A stretch of DNA of 64,000 bases from Acidovorax sp. T1 (GTDB lineage Bacteria; Pseudomonadota; Gammaproteobacteria; Burkholderiales; Burkholderiaceae_C): assembly GCF_002176815.1 (NCBI RefSeq), contig NZ_CP021649.1, positions 119,062 through 183,061 of the forward strand, written 5' to 3'. The notes beneath the pieces were generated by a model, which searched no databases, was not told the origin of the DNA, and worked only from the letters and a program-made list of their open reading frames with translations. Made by a program: the position numbers and the translations under genes. Shown here piece after piece: positions 18,476-26,742 of this stretch. Every line of letters begins with the position of its first letter. Position 1 is the stretch's first letter.

Positions 18476-18820
18476 TCACTTAGCTCGACTCACGCGTTTG
18501 CTCGGAACCTTGAAGTTCTCTAGGGTGTGCCCTCGTTCAAGCGCTTCGTTCAGCCACGTTGGCCGTCGCCCGCGCCCCGCCCAGGTGTTGCCATTGCCGT
18601 CTTGGTAGACCGCCTGTAACTGTGGCTCCGTACTTCGCGTCTTAGCGTTTTCTTGAGCTGCTAACTTTGGCGCTTGATAGGGCTGATCAAACAGATCGCC
18701 GGGCATCAACTCGTATTGAGCAATGACCTTCTTCAAAAGAGGAATGATCTCCTCCGCGTCGTTGGCCTGGCTCATCGCCTCTTCCAGGCGTTTCCTCATT
18801 TGACTCAACGTCTTTGGCAC
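18476..18820 (-). CDS. H-NS family nucleoid protein
   Basis: The GTG at 18820 is preceded by AGAGAGG at a spacing of six, giving 114 residues; the frame is open further upstream. The N-terminal half is helical and would form the oligomerisation coiled coil (MRKRLEEAMSQANDAEEIIP). The C-terminal DNA-binding motif is YQDGNGNTWAGRGRRPTWL, the beta-proteobacterial version of the H-NS AT-hook-like loop. Such proteins silence horizontally acquired DNA. The gene lies about 60 bases from the left end of the transposon, downstream of the HNH gene on the same strand, and could silence the element's own cargo. Confidence 0.85.
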   Translation of the reverse strand: MPKTLSQMRKRLEEAMSQANDAEEIIPLLKKVIAQYELMPGDLFDQPYQAPKLAAQENAKTRSTEPQLQAVYQDGNGNTWAGRGRRPTWLNEALERGHTLENFKVPSKRVSRAK

Positions 18821-18934
18821 CGAACACCTCTCTTGGAGCGATTGGACCGCATCATAGAGGGCTAACCCACTGAGCGGCCTCGTAGCTGGCTGATCACGAT
18901 CTAGCGGCAACCGAGCTTCAAAAGCGAACTCCTA

Positions 18935-20482
18935 TCAATGCTGTACATCGAAAACCGTTTGGCTTGTGAAGTTGTCTGCCATTTCGATTCGCAGACGAAA
19001 GTCAATGCACTCCTTCTTTTTCTTCTTGCTCAGGATATGCAGTTTCACAGGCGAGTAATAGCTTGTGGTCGGAGGGACTTCGTATTGCTTCCCATAGATG
19101 GTGACCATGGATGCGGGTTCTTTCTGCTGCAGAACTGAAAACTCTCCGTTGCGCACGACCTCCATCAGTGACTTACCCCCGTCAGTACACGCGACAGTCA
19201 TCGTCGGTGAACCGGTGATCTGAGAGCGCTGGTAGGAGAGCTTGCCCTCAACGATATCGCTGACTCGCGCCAGGGCCAGATGATCGTCAGTGGAAATGCT
19301 CTCGAAAATATCGATCGGCGCACTTTTCCTGAGGTATCTAAGCACATTTCTGGCTCGTCTTGCGTAGTGAGCAAATGCGAGGGTCTCGTTCATCGCCTCT
19401 ATATGCTTTGGTATATGAAACTTCCCCGCTGCAGCTTGATTTCCATCGACTTCCAAGACGAACGTAACAGACGCGGATGGATCAAGAATTGCGTCAAGCA
19501 GGTTGATAAGGACGTCCAAGTAGGGAGGGTTGGCAGCCTCTTTTCCTTGCCACGCTTTTAAGTTGGTAGTCAGAGTCGATACCGAGTGAACATCATTGCG
19601 ATTCGTTGGGGTGAAAGCTAATTCCACGTCCAGAAGACCGCCACATCCAGCGCCTGCAAATCGGATTTGCTTGCGCCCAGCTGTTAGTTGACCACCAATG
19701 GTTTCAAAAATTGCCGGTTCGATCTGGGGCGCAAGTATCTTCAACACGGCTGGACGTGCCATCGGCATGATCGTTATCGATGCTAGGTCGGCATCTTTGT
19801 GCAGCACATCGAAGAGTTTTGATCCTTCAAACACGACCCCATCGAGGGGCAGCGTCGCTTCACGGCCCTCGTCAATGGACGCCTGAAGGCCCTTGCGCCA
19901 GAGATCAGCCGATTCTTGTGCAATCTTGATGGAAAAAGACACGGTCTCTTTCGCGCCCACGGTAATCGTTGTGTTGCCGCCCGAGTACGCTGTTGAAACA
20001 GTGAACCTCGGATCCACCGCTTCCAATTGATCGACCAAGGCTTTGTGCACGTTGCCTATGGCTTCTGGATAAAACCCAGGCGTTCGGGTGCCCATGGCCA
20101 TGGCCGCCATGCGATAGATATCCTTTTCATCGGGAAGCCGCTTGCCTTGCTCCATCAGAGCCCTTGCCTCAGCCGATGTTTTCCATGCTTTGAGCGTTTC
20201 TGCAGGGTACGAGTCGGGATCTCGGTCGATGATCGTCGAGCAGGTCTGGCATAGCCAGATGATGTTGCCAAAGCCGCGCCGGTCCTCTGCAGTCATTGCA
20301 GCGAGATAACGCGGCCCCCCAGGCGATGCCGCATGAATATGCGCGCCGACCCCCACATTGGAGAAGTCAACTTCGCCCACTGGCGCGGAGGTGGTGGCGC
20401 GGCAATCGGGATTGGAGCAACGACCTGCCGCCCGCTGGTAAGCCTGATTCTTGGTCGGTTTCGTGAAGTCGTCGCGTGCCAT
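18935..20482 (-). CDS. HNH-nuclease-domain protein of unknown function
   Basis: Starting at ATG 20482 gives 515 residues. Residues 1-100 hold an HNH-like zinc fold: CSNPDC, AHIHAASPGGPR, a GNIIWLC segment and CQTCSTIID. The remaining 400 residues match nothing I recognise and contain no membrane helix. The DNA between this start and tnpT is short, so the gene could be read from the tnpT side, although the IS21 insertion now lies in between. Being next to IetAS and Shedu in the same transposon, it is a candidate defence effector; this is inference from context. Confidence 0.7.
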   Translation of the reverse strand: MARDDFTKPTKNQAYQRAAGRCSNPDCRATTSAPVGEVDFSNVGVGAHIHAASPGGPRYLAAMTAEDRRGFGNIIWLCQTCSTIIDRDPDSYPAETLKAWKTSAEARALMEQGKRLPDEKDIYRMAAMAMGTRTPGFYPEAIGNVHKALVDQLEAVDPRFTVSTAYSGGNTTITVGAKETVSFSIKIAQESADLWRKGLQASIDEGREATLPLDGVVFEGSKLFDVLHKDADLASITIMPMARPAVLKILAPQIEPAIFETIGGQLTAGRKQIRFAGAGCGGLLDVELAFTPTNRNDVHSVSTLTTNLKAWQGKEAANPPYLDVLINLLDAILDPSASVTFVLEVDGNQAAAGKFHIPKHIEAMNETLAFAHYARRARNVLRYLRKSAPIDIFESISTDDHLALARVSDIVEGKLSYQRSQITGSPTMTVACTDGGKSLMEVVRNGEFSVLQQKEPASMVTIYGKQYEVPPTTSYYSPVKLHILSKKKKKECIDFRLRIEMADNFTSQTVFDVQH

Positions 20483-20626
20483 TAGATCGTCGCTAGTTTG
20501 TATGCAGATACTGTGTGGAGCTTTTTCGCCGACTGACGGCCGACGTGCAAGCAATCAATCCCCGATGGCCAGGTCAAATTCCCCCACCCTTGGCCACCCC
20601 AAATTCCCCCAGGCAGGACGGTCGGA

Positions 20627-21391
20627 TTATGACGACTCGGGTGTGATGGCGATGCGTGCAGCGGCCTCCTTGAGGCGGTAGCTCTTGCCCTCGAACTCCA
20701 GCATCGCGCAGCGGTGCATGAGGCGATCCAGGATGGTGCTGGCCATGGTGGCGTCGCCGAGGTATTTGCCCCAGTCCTGCACCACGCGGTTGGACGTGAT
20801 GAGAACAGCGCGGCGCAGCTTGTAGCGCTGGTGCACGATGGCCTGTAGGACTTCAGCGGCATGCTCGCTGATGCGTCTGGCCAGGAACAGGTCATCGAGG
20901 ACGAGCAGGTCCGGCGCGACCCAGTCCTTGAGCAGCTCGGTGCGCTCTGCCGTAGTGGCCAGCGCGTAACGGGCGAACTCGGTGTCGGCTTCCAGGTAAC
21001 GCACGTCATAGCCCTGCAGCGTGGCCTGGTAGGCCACGGCCTTGGCCACATGGCTCTTGCCGGTGCCCGGCTTGCCGATGATCAGCGCGTTGGCCCCCTC
21101 GCCGATGAACTTCAGGGTGTGCAACTCGAAGCAGGCGCTGCGCGGCAGCTTCGGGTTGAAACGCCAGTCGAAGTCAGCCAGCGAGGGGCGCTCATCCAGA
21201 CCCGAGCGCTTGAAGCGGCGCTCGGTCAGGCGAGAGCGCCGGCGGTCCAGCTCGTCTTGCAGCATGGCGGCGAAGGTCTCCAGGAAAGGCTGCTGGGCGG
21301 CCTGGGCCTGCATCACGCGGGTGGACAGGGTCTCGGCGATGCCGGACAGGCGCAGCTCGCGCAGCGCGCGTTCGATCTCGATCATGTTCAT
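20627..21391 (-). CDS. istB: IstB, IS21 helper ATPase (copy A)
   Basis: A 254-residue AAA+ ATPase. The Walker A motif is GKPGTGKSH at about residue 103 and the Walker B motif is LLVLDDLFLA. The N-terminal LRLSGIAETLSTR segment is typical of IstB. It activates the IstA transposase and selects target DNA. Its start overlaps the istA stop by four bases (ATGA), so the two are translationally coupled. The protein is identical to that of copy B. Confidence 0.95.
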   Translation of the reverse strand: MNMIEIERALRELRLSGIAETLSTRVMQAQAAQQPFLETFAAMLQDELDRRRSRLTERRFKRSGLDERPSLADFDWRFNPKLPRSACFELHTLKFIGEGANALIIGKPGTGKSHVAKAVAYQATLQGYDVRYLEADTEFARYALATTAERTELLKDWVAPDLLVLDDLFLARRISEHAAEVLQAIVHQRYKLRRAVLITSNRVVQDWGKYLGDATMASTILDRLMHRCAMLEFEGKSYRLKEAAARIAITPESS

Positions 21392-23007
21392 GGCTGAACT
21401 CCCGGTGCGTTGGTGGTGTTGTTGGTGGTGGTGGTGGTGGTGGTGGTGGTGTTTGCCGTGGCGGCGGCGAGCGCGAAGAGATCGCTGTACTCCTCAGCGT
21501 CTCGGATGAGCTCATGCTGCTGCGTCAGCGCGTGGGCACCGGCGGCGGGTGCTTCGCCGCAGGTAGCCTCGATGGCCGCCATCGCCTGGGCAAAGAGGGC
21601 TTCGGTCAGCGCCAGCACGCGCTTGTAGCTGTAGACCCCTTGCTCCAGGGCCTGGGCGCAGGCGGCATTGATGCAGTGCGCCGGGTAACGGCGCATGAGT
21701 CCCACAATGCCCCAGAGCTTGCGCTGCCCGACACGACCCTCGATGGCAAAGAGCAGCTCACACAGCCGGCTGGCGTGCTCACCAATCTCGCCGGCCTGAC
21801 GCAGGATCAGGCGGGTCTCGCGAGACGGATTGAACACCCGCTCCTCCATGGGCAGAATCACCGTGCCGGGACGCTCGGCCTTGGCGTGGGTGCGCAGCAA
21901 GGCACGGGTGTGCATGTCACGAATCTCGATGCGCTGGGCGTAGATGCGCACCAACACCTTGGAGCCGATGTTCGCCGGGCGAGCGGCGTAGCTGCTGTGA
22001 TCCACCCGCACACAGCTGTCGTCGCAGACGGTGCGCACCGCCTCGTCGAAATACTGCATTCCCAGCACTGGCAGGGGTTTGAGGTGGCTGCGCTCTTCCT
22101 CGAACATGGCCTGCACCTGGCGTCGCTCGGTGCCGTGGATGCGCTTGGATGCCCAGCTCTTCTCCCAGTGCGCCAGGAACTCGTTCTGGGCCTCGATGGA
22201 CTCAAAGCGCCGGCCCTTCAAGGCCGTGGCCTGGGTATGGCCGATGGCATGCTCCACCGTGCCCTTGCGGTTGGGGTCTCGCACCCGCGCCGGGTCGGCC
22301 ACCACGCCGTAGTGCGCCAGGGCGGCGGCGTACACCGGGTTGAGATCGGGCTCGTACAGGTCGGGCTTGAGGACGCCTTCCTTCAGATTGTCCAGCACCA
22401 CGTACTGGGGGCAGCCCCCGAAGTACCGCAGGGCCCGCTCGTGCAGCTCGGCCCAGATCTGCTGGCTGGACTTCCAGACCACGCACCGGAAACTGGCACG
22501 GGAATACCGCAAGGTGGCCACGAACAGGCGGGGCTTGCGGTACCGGTCGCTGCCGGGCACGCGGGTGGGCGCGCCCTCGCCGTAGTCCACCTGCATCTCC
22601 TCGCCGGGCAGGAAGGACAGGCGATCGAACTGCTCGGGCTCCTTGTGCCGCAACTTTGCACAGAAGCGTTTGACCGAGTTGTACTGGCCATCAAAGCCGT
22701 GCTGGTCGACCAGGTCCTGGTAGATGGCCGTGGCGTTTCGCTTCAGCCGCAGCTGGGCTTCGATGAACTCGCGCCAGGGTTCGCACAGGGAGGTGGCCAC
22801 CGGCCCAGGAGCCGGTGGCCAGGGTGGGGGAATTTGACCTGCCGAGCCGGTGGCCACCCCGGGGGAATTTGACTGCAGTTGCTCCAGCCAGCGCTGGTGG
22901 TAGCTCCTGACCGTCTTGCGGTCGATGCCCGTGATGCGGGCGATCTCGCGTTGCGATGTGTTGCGCTCCAGCAGTGTCTCTATGGTGGCGCGTTGGTTGG
23001 ACTTCAA
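21388..23007 (-). CDS. istA: IstA, IS21 transposase (copy A)
   Basis: The TTG at 23007 with AAGGAG eight bases upstream gives 539 residues; the frame is open to 23049. It begins with a helix-turn-helix (SQREIARITGIDRKTVRSYH) and continues with the DDE core: QVDYGEG, VVLDNLKEG and TVEHAIGH. The linker between these (about residues 45-80) is Pro/Gly-rich and is coded by copies of the terminal repeat motif. The C-terminus has nine consecutive Thr from a GGT/ACC tract at 21424-21450. Identical to copy B. Confidence 0.94.
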   Translation of the reverse strand: MKSNQRATIETLLERNTSQREIARITGIDRKTVRSYHQRWLEQLQSNSPGVATGSAGQIPPPWPPAPGPVATSLCEPWREFIEAQLRLKRNATAIYQDLVDQHGFDGQYNSVKRFCAKLRHKEPEQFDRLSFLPGEEMQVDYGEGAPTRVPGSDRYRKPRLFVATLRYSRASFRCVVWKSSQQIWAELHERALRYFGGCPQYVVLDNLKEGVLKPDLYEPDLNPVYAAALAHYGVVADPARVRDPNRKGTVEHAIGHTQATALKGRRFESIEAQNEFLAHWEKSWASKRIHGTERRQVQAMFEEERSHLKPLPVLGMQYFDEAVRTVCDDSCVRVDHSSYAARPANIGSKVLVRIYAQRIEIRDMHTRALLRTHAKAERPGTVILPMEERVFNPSRETRLILRQAGEIGEHASRLCELLFAIEGRVGQRKLWGIVGLMRRYPAHCINAACAQALEQGVYSYKRVLALTEALFAQAMAAIEATCGEAPAAGAHALTQQHELIRDAEEYSDLFALAAATANTTTTTTTTTNNTTNAPGVQP

Positions 23008-23161
23008 GACATTCACTCCTTGGCCTTCCCTCGGGGAAGACTGGATCAATGTCCTGCCAACAGGTGCCGACGACGCCGGCGTTAAACCCCTATCCCCGAT
23101 CAGTTCAGGTGGGGGAGTTTGAGGTGGCCATAGACGGGGGAATTTGGGTGGCCATCAGGGA

Positions 23162-24160
23162 TCAATGGCCGTCCATCGGTTTTTTCTTGCGAGCGGGCCT
23201 GGGCGGTGGTTGAAACTGCGCCACCATTGCGCGCAGGGTGTCAGCTTCCGCTTTGTGCTGCGCCACTGCCTGCAGTGCCTGCTGTAGCTCAACGCCTTGC
23301 AGTTGGTTCACGCGGGCGCTCTCGGTCAGCGAAGCCCGTGCGCTCTCCAGGTCTGCGGCCAATCGTGTCTGGGCTGCGTTGGCCTCCAGGACCTTGGCAT
23401 GGTGATCACGCTCCACTTCTGCGAACTTGCCCCGTAGCTGCTCCAGTTGCTTGTCAACCTGCGTTCGAGCGGTGCGCTCCCTATCAATTTCACGAAGCGC
23501 GCGGCGCTCGGCCTCGGCCGCACGGGAGGCCGCCTCATCGATGGCCGCACGCCCCTTGTCAAGTTCAGCACTGAAATGCTGCCTGCTCTTCGATTGCTCC
23601 TGCTTCAGCTCATCCACCTGCCTGGACAGAGCCTCACCTCTCGCTGTGCTCGCAGCGTGCGCACGCCGTTCTTGCTCAAGCTCTGCAGCAAGGGCCTGAG
23701 CTCGGGTCTCCAGTTCGGTGACTATGGTCTGTGCGGTCTGTATCTGGGTCTCCAGGACGGCGCTTCGCTGCAGAGCCTCCTGCAGGCCTGCCTGTGCACT
23801 CTGGGCCTCTGCGTGTGCCTCGACGCGCAGGACAGCTAGCTCCTCGCGCGCCAACTCCGTTGCCTGGGTCCACAGCACGCTGACCGCCTGGCCTGCAGCT
23901 TGTTTCAACGCGTCCGGAAGGTCCGGGTGGTCAATTTCCACCCGAGCTTTGCCGCGTAGGTCCTCCCAAAATTTGGCCAATGCTTCGGCCGGCGCGCTCA
24001 TGGAGCCTTTTCGCACGTGCTGATACAGCTTGCTCGCGGTGGGCGTGATGCCGTACCGGAAAAACAGCAACGCGCACACCTCGCGGTACAGCGCTTTCGT
24101 ATCGCTGAAACGCTCCCGCAGGGCTTCAACTTCGGCTTGGATTTCGGATTCTTCGCTCAT
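23162..24160 (-). CDS. tnpT: TnpT-like coiled-coil DNA-binding protein (KfrA-type N-terminus)
   Basis: A 332-residue protein starting at ATG 24160. Residues 1-100 resemble the KfrA/plasmid replication-region DNA-binding domain (TDTKALYREV-like segment; ITPTASKLYQHVRKGSMSAP). Residues of about 115-310 are a long Glu/Ala/Arg-rich coiled coil, and the tail is basic (RPARKKKPMDGH). This make-up and the divergent position beside a tyrosine recombinase match TnpT of Tn4651-type transposons, which assists TnpS in cointegrate resolution. The IS21 copy A insertion falls exactly on the stop codon, and the duplicated bases recreate it, so the protein is intact. Confidence 0.82.
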   Translation of the reverse strand: MSEESEIQAEVEALRERFSDTKALYREVCALLFFRYGITPTASKLYQHVRKGSMSAPAEALAKFWEDLRGKARVEIDHPDLPDALKQAAGQAVSVLWTQATELAREELAVLRVEAHAEAQSAQAGLQEALQRSAVLETQIQTAQTIVTELETRAQALAAELEQERRAHAASTARGEALSRQVDELKQEQSKSRQHFSAELDKGRAAIDEAASRAAEAERRALREIDRERTARTQVDKQLEQLRGKFAEVERDHHAKVLEANAAQTRLAADLESARASLTESARVNQLQGVELQQALQAVAQHKAEADTLRAMVAQFQPPPRPARKKKPMDGH

Positions 24161-24250
24161 TTTTAAATAATACAACGTATAACGTATGAATCAGTGATTT
24201 AATTTCCTATCTCTGGACATAATTATTCTAATGTCCATAAAATTTGGCTC
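24161..24250. promoter_or_regulatory. Putative rst resolution site with dyad core and divergent promoters
   Basis: The 90 bases between tnpT and tnpS are AT-rich. They contain the dyad TGGACAT (24214-24220), ten spacer bases and ATGTCCA (24231-24237), the layout of a tyrosine-recombinase core site. In Tn4651 the site-specific resolution site lies between tnpS and tnpT, so I infer the same here. The repeated AACGTATAACGTATGAA (24175-24190) could bind TnpT. Confidence 0.65.
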
Positions 24251-25450
24251 ATGAGCAGTTTGATCGTCGCACCAGCCGTTTTGGCGCATATTGAGCCTTT
24301 GGAGGGCTTGGTGCTACCCCTTCACCTGTCAGGCGAGCGGGGGCGCAATCGGGGGCAGGGTCTACCCCAAGTCGCAGCCAATGACGACCGTACTGCGGTT
24401 TTGGCCTGGCTCGCGCGCTACAGGGATTCCCCGGCCACGCTGGCCAGCTACCGCAAGGAGGCGGAAAGGCTGTTGCTCTGGTGCGTGCACCAGCACGGTA
24501 AGGCCCTGTCCGATCTGACCCATGAGGACTTCCTCGCATACGAGAGCTTCCTTGGAGACCCACAGCCGGCCGACCGCTGGGTCATGCAAGTCGCCCAGAA
24601 GGCACCCAGGTCCTCGCCCAACTGGCGTCCTTTCGCCAAGCCGCTGGACCGGCAGAGCCAGCGCCAAGCACTCTCGATTCTTAACGGCCTGTTCAACTGG
24701 CTGGTTCAGGCGGGGTACTTGGCGGGAAATCCCCTTGCCCTTAGGCGTCGCAAGACAGTCGTTGGGGCGACTAAGACGAGCCGCTTCCTGCCGCACGAAC
24801 ATTGGGCCCAAGTGCGTACAACGATTCAGATGCTTCCTACGGCAACACCGCGCTTAGCATCACAGGCGGCTCGCTACCGCTGGCTGTTCTCATTGCTGTA
24901 CATCGCAGGACTTCGGATTTCAGAGGTTTGCGATCACACCATGGGGGACTTTTACTGGCGAAGGGGCGCCGATGGCAAAGAGCGTTGGTGGCTTGCAGTG
25001 CGCGGCAAGGGAGAAAAAGATCGGAGCATTCCTGCCACGGATGAGTTGGTCTTGGAACTGATGAGATACCGCAGCGCGAACGGGTTACCGCCACTTCCGC
25101 GCGAGGGGGACCCGCTGCCTCTACTCTTGCCGCTGATTGGAGGAGCTAAACCTATGGGACGTAGTGCCGTCCACGAACTCATCAAGAACGTGTTTCGCGA
25201 GACCGCGACGCGCTTGCGCGCCCTCGGACCCGATCACGAGGCGACTGCGGCTCATGTGGAGAAAGCCTCTGCGCACTGGATGCGGCATACAGCAGGCACC
25301 CATCAGAGTGACAACATGGATTTGAAGGCTGTGCGCGACAACCTGGGCCATGCCAACATTGCCACTACAAGCATCTACATCCACACGGAAGACGATAAAC
25401 GGCACGACCAGACCTCTAAAGAGCACAAGCTCGGGTGGATGCACCCGTGA
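24251..25450 (+). CDS. tnpS: TnpS-like tyrosine recombinase (cointegrate resolvase)
   Basis: A 399-residue phage-integrase-family protein. The N-terminal SAM-like core-binding domain (about 50-170) is followed by the catalytic domain. Catalytic residues are visible: Arg in AGLRISEVCDH, Lys in AVRGKGEKDRSIP, the H-x-x-R box HWMRHTAGTHQ, His/Trp-box LGHANIATTS and the nucleophile Tyr in SIYIHTEDD. It would resolve transposition cointegrates at the site just upstream, together with TnpT. It is divergent from tnpT and not an integron integrase, as it lacks the extra IntI patch. Confidence 0.85.
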   Translation: MSSLIVAPAVLAHIEPLEGLVLPLHLSGERGRNRGQGLPQVAANDDRTAVLAWLARYRDSPATLASYRKEAERLLLWCVHQHGKALSDLTHEDFLAYESFLGDPQPADRWVMQVAQKAPRSSPNWRPFAKPLDRQSQRQALSILNGLFNWLVQAGYLAGNPLALRRRKTVVGATKTSRFLPHEHWAQVRTTIQMLPTATPRLASQAARYRWLFSLLYIAGLRISEVCDHTMGDFYWRRGADGKERWWLAVRGKGEKDRSIPATDELVLELMRYRSANGLPPLPREGDPLPLLLPLIGGAKPMGRSAVHELIKNVFRETATRLRALGPDHEATAAHVEKASAHWMRHTAGTHQSDNMDLKAVRDNLGHANIATTSIYIHTEDDKRHDQTSKEHKLGWMHP

Positions 25451-25578
25451 GATTCACTCGCTTACATGAATGCGGATCATTTTTTTCATATGGCGAATGA
25501 AAATGTCTCTGTGCGTAGCAGATGGCGCCCATGGTGATTCAATTTTCCACTAAACTGAATCATTAACGATGTTGACCC

Positions 25579-26742
25579 GTGGAACACCTTTCTGAAGTCC
25601 TCAAGATCCTGGATGGCGCCCTGAAGTCCAACCAAAGCATGGCTGCGAACTATGCGGGCCTTCTGGCAGACAAGCTCGAACGCAGTGGCAGCCGTCGCGA
25701 AGCGTCCGCCATCCGTGAGCGTTTAGCGCGTGTGCCCGCTGCGCTCATTTCAGCGCAGCGCGGCGCACAAGCCCCTGGGTCGTTGGGCGGACTTCCTGTG
25801 GATGGCGACAGTCGCTTGAACACGGTAGATGTCAGTCGTCCTTCCGTCGGCGAAGTCCAGTTGCTGCTGCCAAGTGGACTTCAAGCAAGACTGCAGGAAT
25901 TCCTTTCGTCGGTTTTGCACCATGACAAGCTGCAGGCGGCCGGGGTTTCGCAGCCCCATCGTTTGGTGATGCATGGCCCTCCTGGTACTGGCAAAACCCA
26001 GACAGCCAGGTGGATCGCTGCCCAACTGCATCTGCCCCTTCTGACGGTACGTTGCGATACCTTGATCAGCAGTTTACTGGGGCAGACCAGCCGCAACCTT
26101 CGACGCGTATTCGACTACGCGCAGGAGGTTCCTTGCGTCCTTTTCCTTGATGAGTTCGACGCGCTAGCGACCGCACGCGGCAACGAGCGTGATGTGGGTG
26201 AGCTTCAGCGCGTGGTGATTGCCCTGTTGCAAAACATTGATGCGCTACCTGACGAGACCATTCTCTTGGCTGCGACCAATCACGATCAGCTCCTCGACTA
26301 CGCCATCTGGAGACGCTTTACGTTCCGGCTCGCCATGCCGATGCCGGATCAGGAATTGCGAGAGCAGCTATGGGCTCAGTTCCTCGGAGCTTATGTACCT
26401 TCCCAGTTGAGCGTTGACCAACTGGCTCAGCGCTCGTCAGGACTTTCAGGCGCCGCCATTGAGCAAGTATGTTTGGATGCCAAGCGGGCGGCTATTCTTG
26501 CCGCTAAACCGCAGGTCGAGGAGACAGAGGTGTTTCGCCGGCTTGGATTGATGATGGCGATGATGGAAGGTCAGCGCCTGCATAGTTTGAAATCGGAGAT
26601 CCAATGGCTGCGCCGTTGGCATCCCAGGTTCTTTTCTCAGAGGGTACTGGCCGCTGCTTACGGGGTGTCGCAGCGACAGATAAGAAATGCAATCGAGGAG
26701 GAGGATGGCCATGGCGACCAAGGAGATGAAAGCGCCACTTAG
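25579..26742 (+). CDS. ietA: IetA-like AAA+ ATPase (IetAS defence/stability pair)
   Basis: A 387-residue protein with a GTG start. Residues 1-120 are variable; the AAA+ core has Walker A GPPGTGKT (about residue 137), Walker B VLFLDEFDAL, sensor-1 LLAATNH and the arginine finger region IWRRFTFRL. It resembles FtsH/proteasomal-type ATPases that handle proteins. It overlaps the following subtilase gene by about 30 bases. The AAA-subtilase pair matches IetA-IetS, described on Agrobacterium Ti plasmids as a stability (toxin-antitoxin) module and later reported as a phage-defence system. Function here is inferred from that match. Confidence 0.82.
   Translation: MEHLSEVLKILDGALKSNQSMAANYAGLLADKLERSGSRREASAIRERLARVPAALISAQRGAQAPGSLGGLPVDGDSRLNTVDVSRPSVGEVQLLLPSGLQARLQEFLSSVLHHDKLQAAGVSQPHRLVMHGPPGTGKTQTARWIAAQLHLPLLTVRCDTLISSLLGQTSRNLRRVFDYAQEVPCVLFLDEFDALATARGNERDVGELQRVVIALLQNIDALPDETILLAATNHDQLLDYAIWRRFTFRLAMPMPDQELREQLWAQFLGAYVPSQLSVDQLAQRSSGLSGAAIEQVCLDAKRAAILAAKPQVEETEVFRRLGLMMAMMEGQRLHSLKSEIQWLRRWHPRFFSQRVLAAAYGVSQRQIRNAIEEEDGHGDQGDESAT

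Larger units (their letters stand above)
20560..23160 (-). mobile_element. IS21-family element, copy A
   Basis: 2,601 bases with ends CCCCGATGGCCA and, on the other strand, CCCTGATGGCCA. It is flanked by the direct repeat ATCAAT (20554-20559 and 23161-23166). Both ends contain repeated caaattccccc/tggccacc blocks that look like multiple transposase-binding sites. It carries istA and istB, and encodes the same proteins as copy B in inverted orientation. I do not assign an ISfinder name. Confidence 0.93.

Noticed and set aside
21424..21450. GGT/ACC repeats as a CRISPR or tandem array
   Set aside because: It is a codon repeat inside istA with no spacers.
21514..22872. A 452-codon frame opposite istA (and its twin at 30459-31817)
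   Set aside because: It is the antisense shadow of a clear DDE transposase in high-GC DNA, with low-complexity Leu/Gly/His content and no motif.
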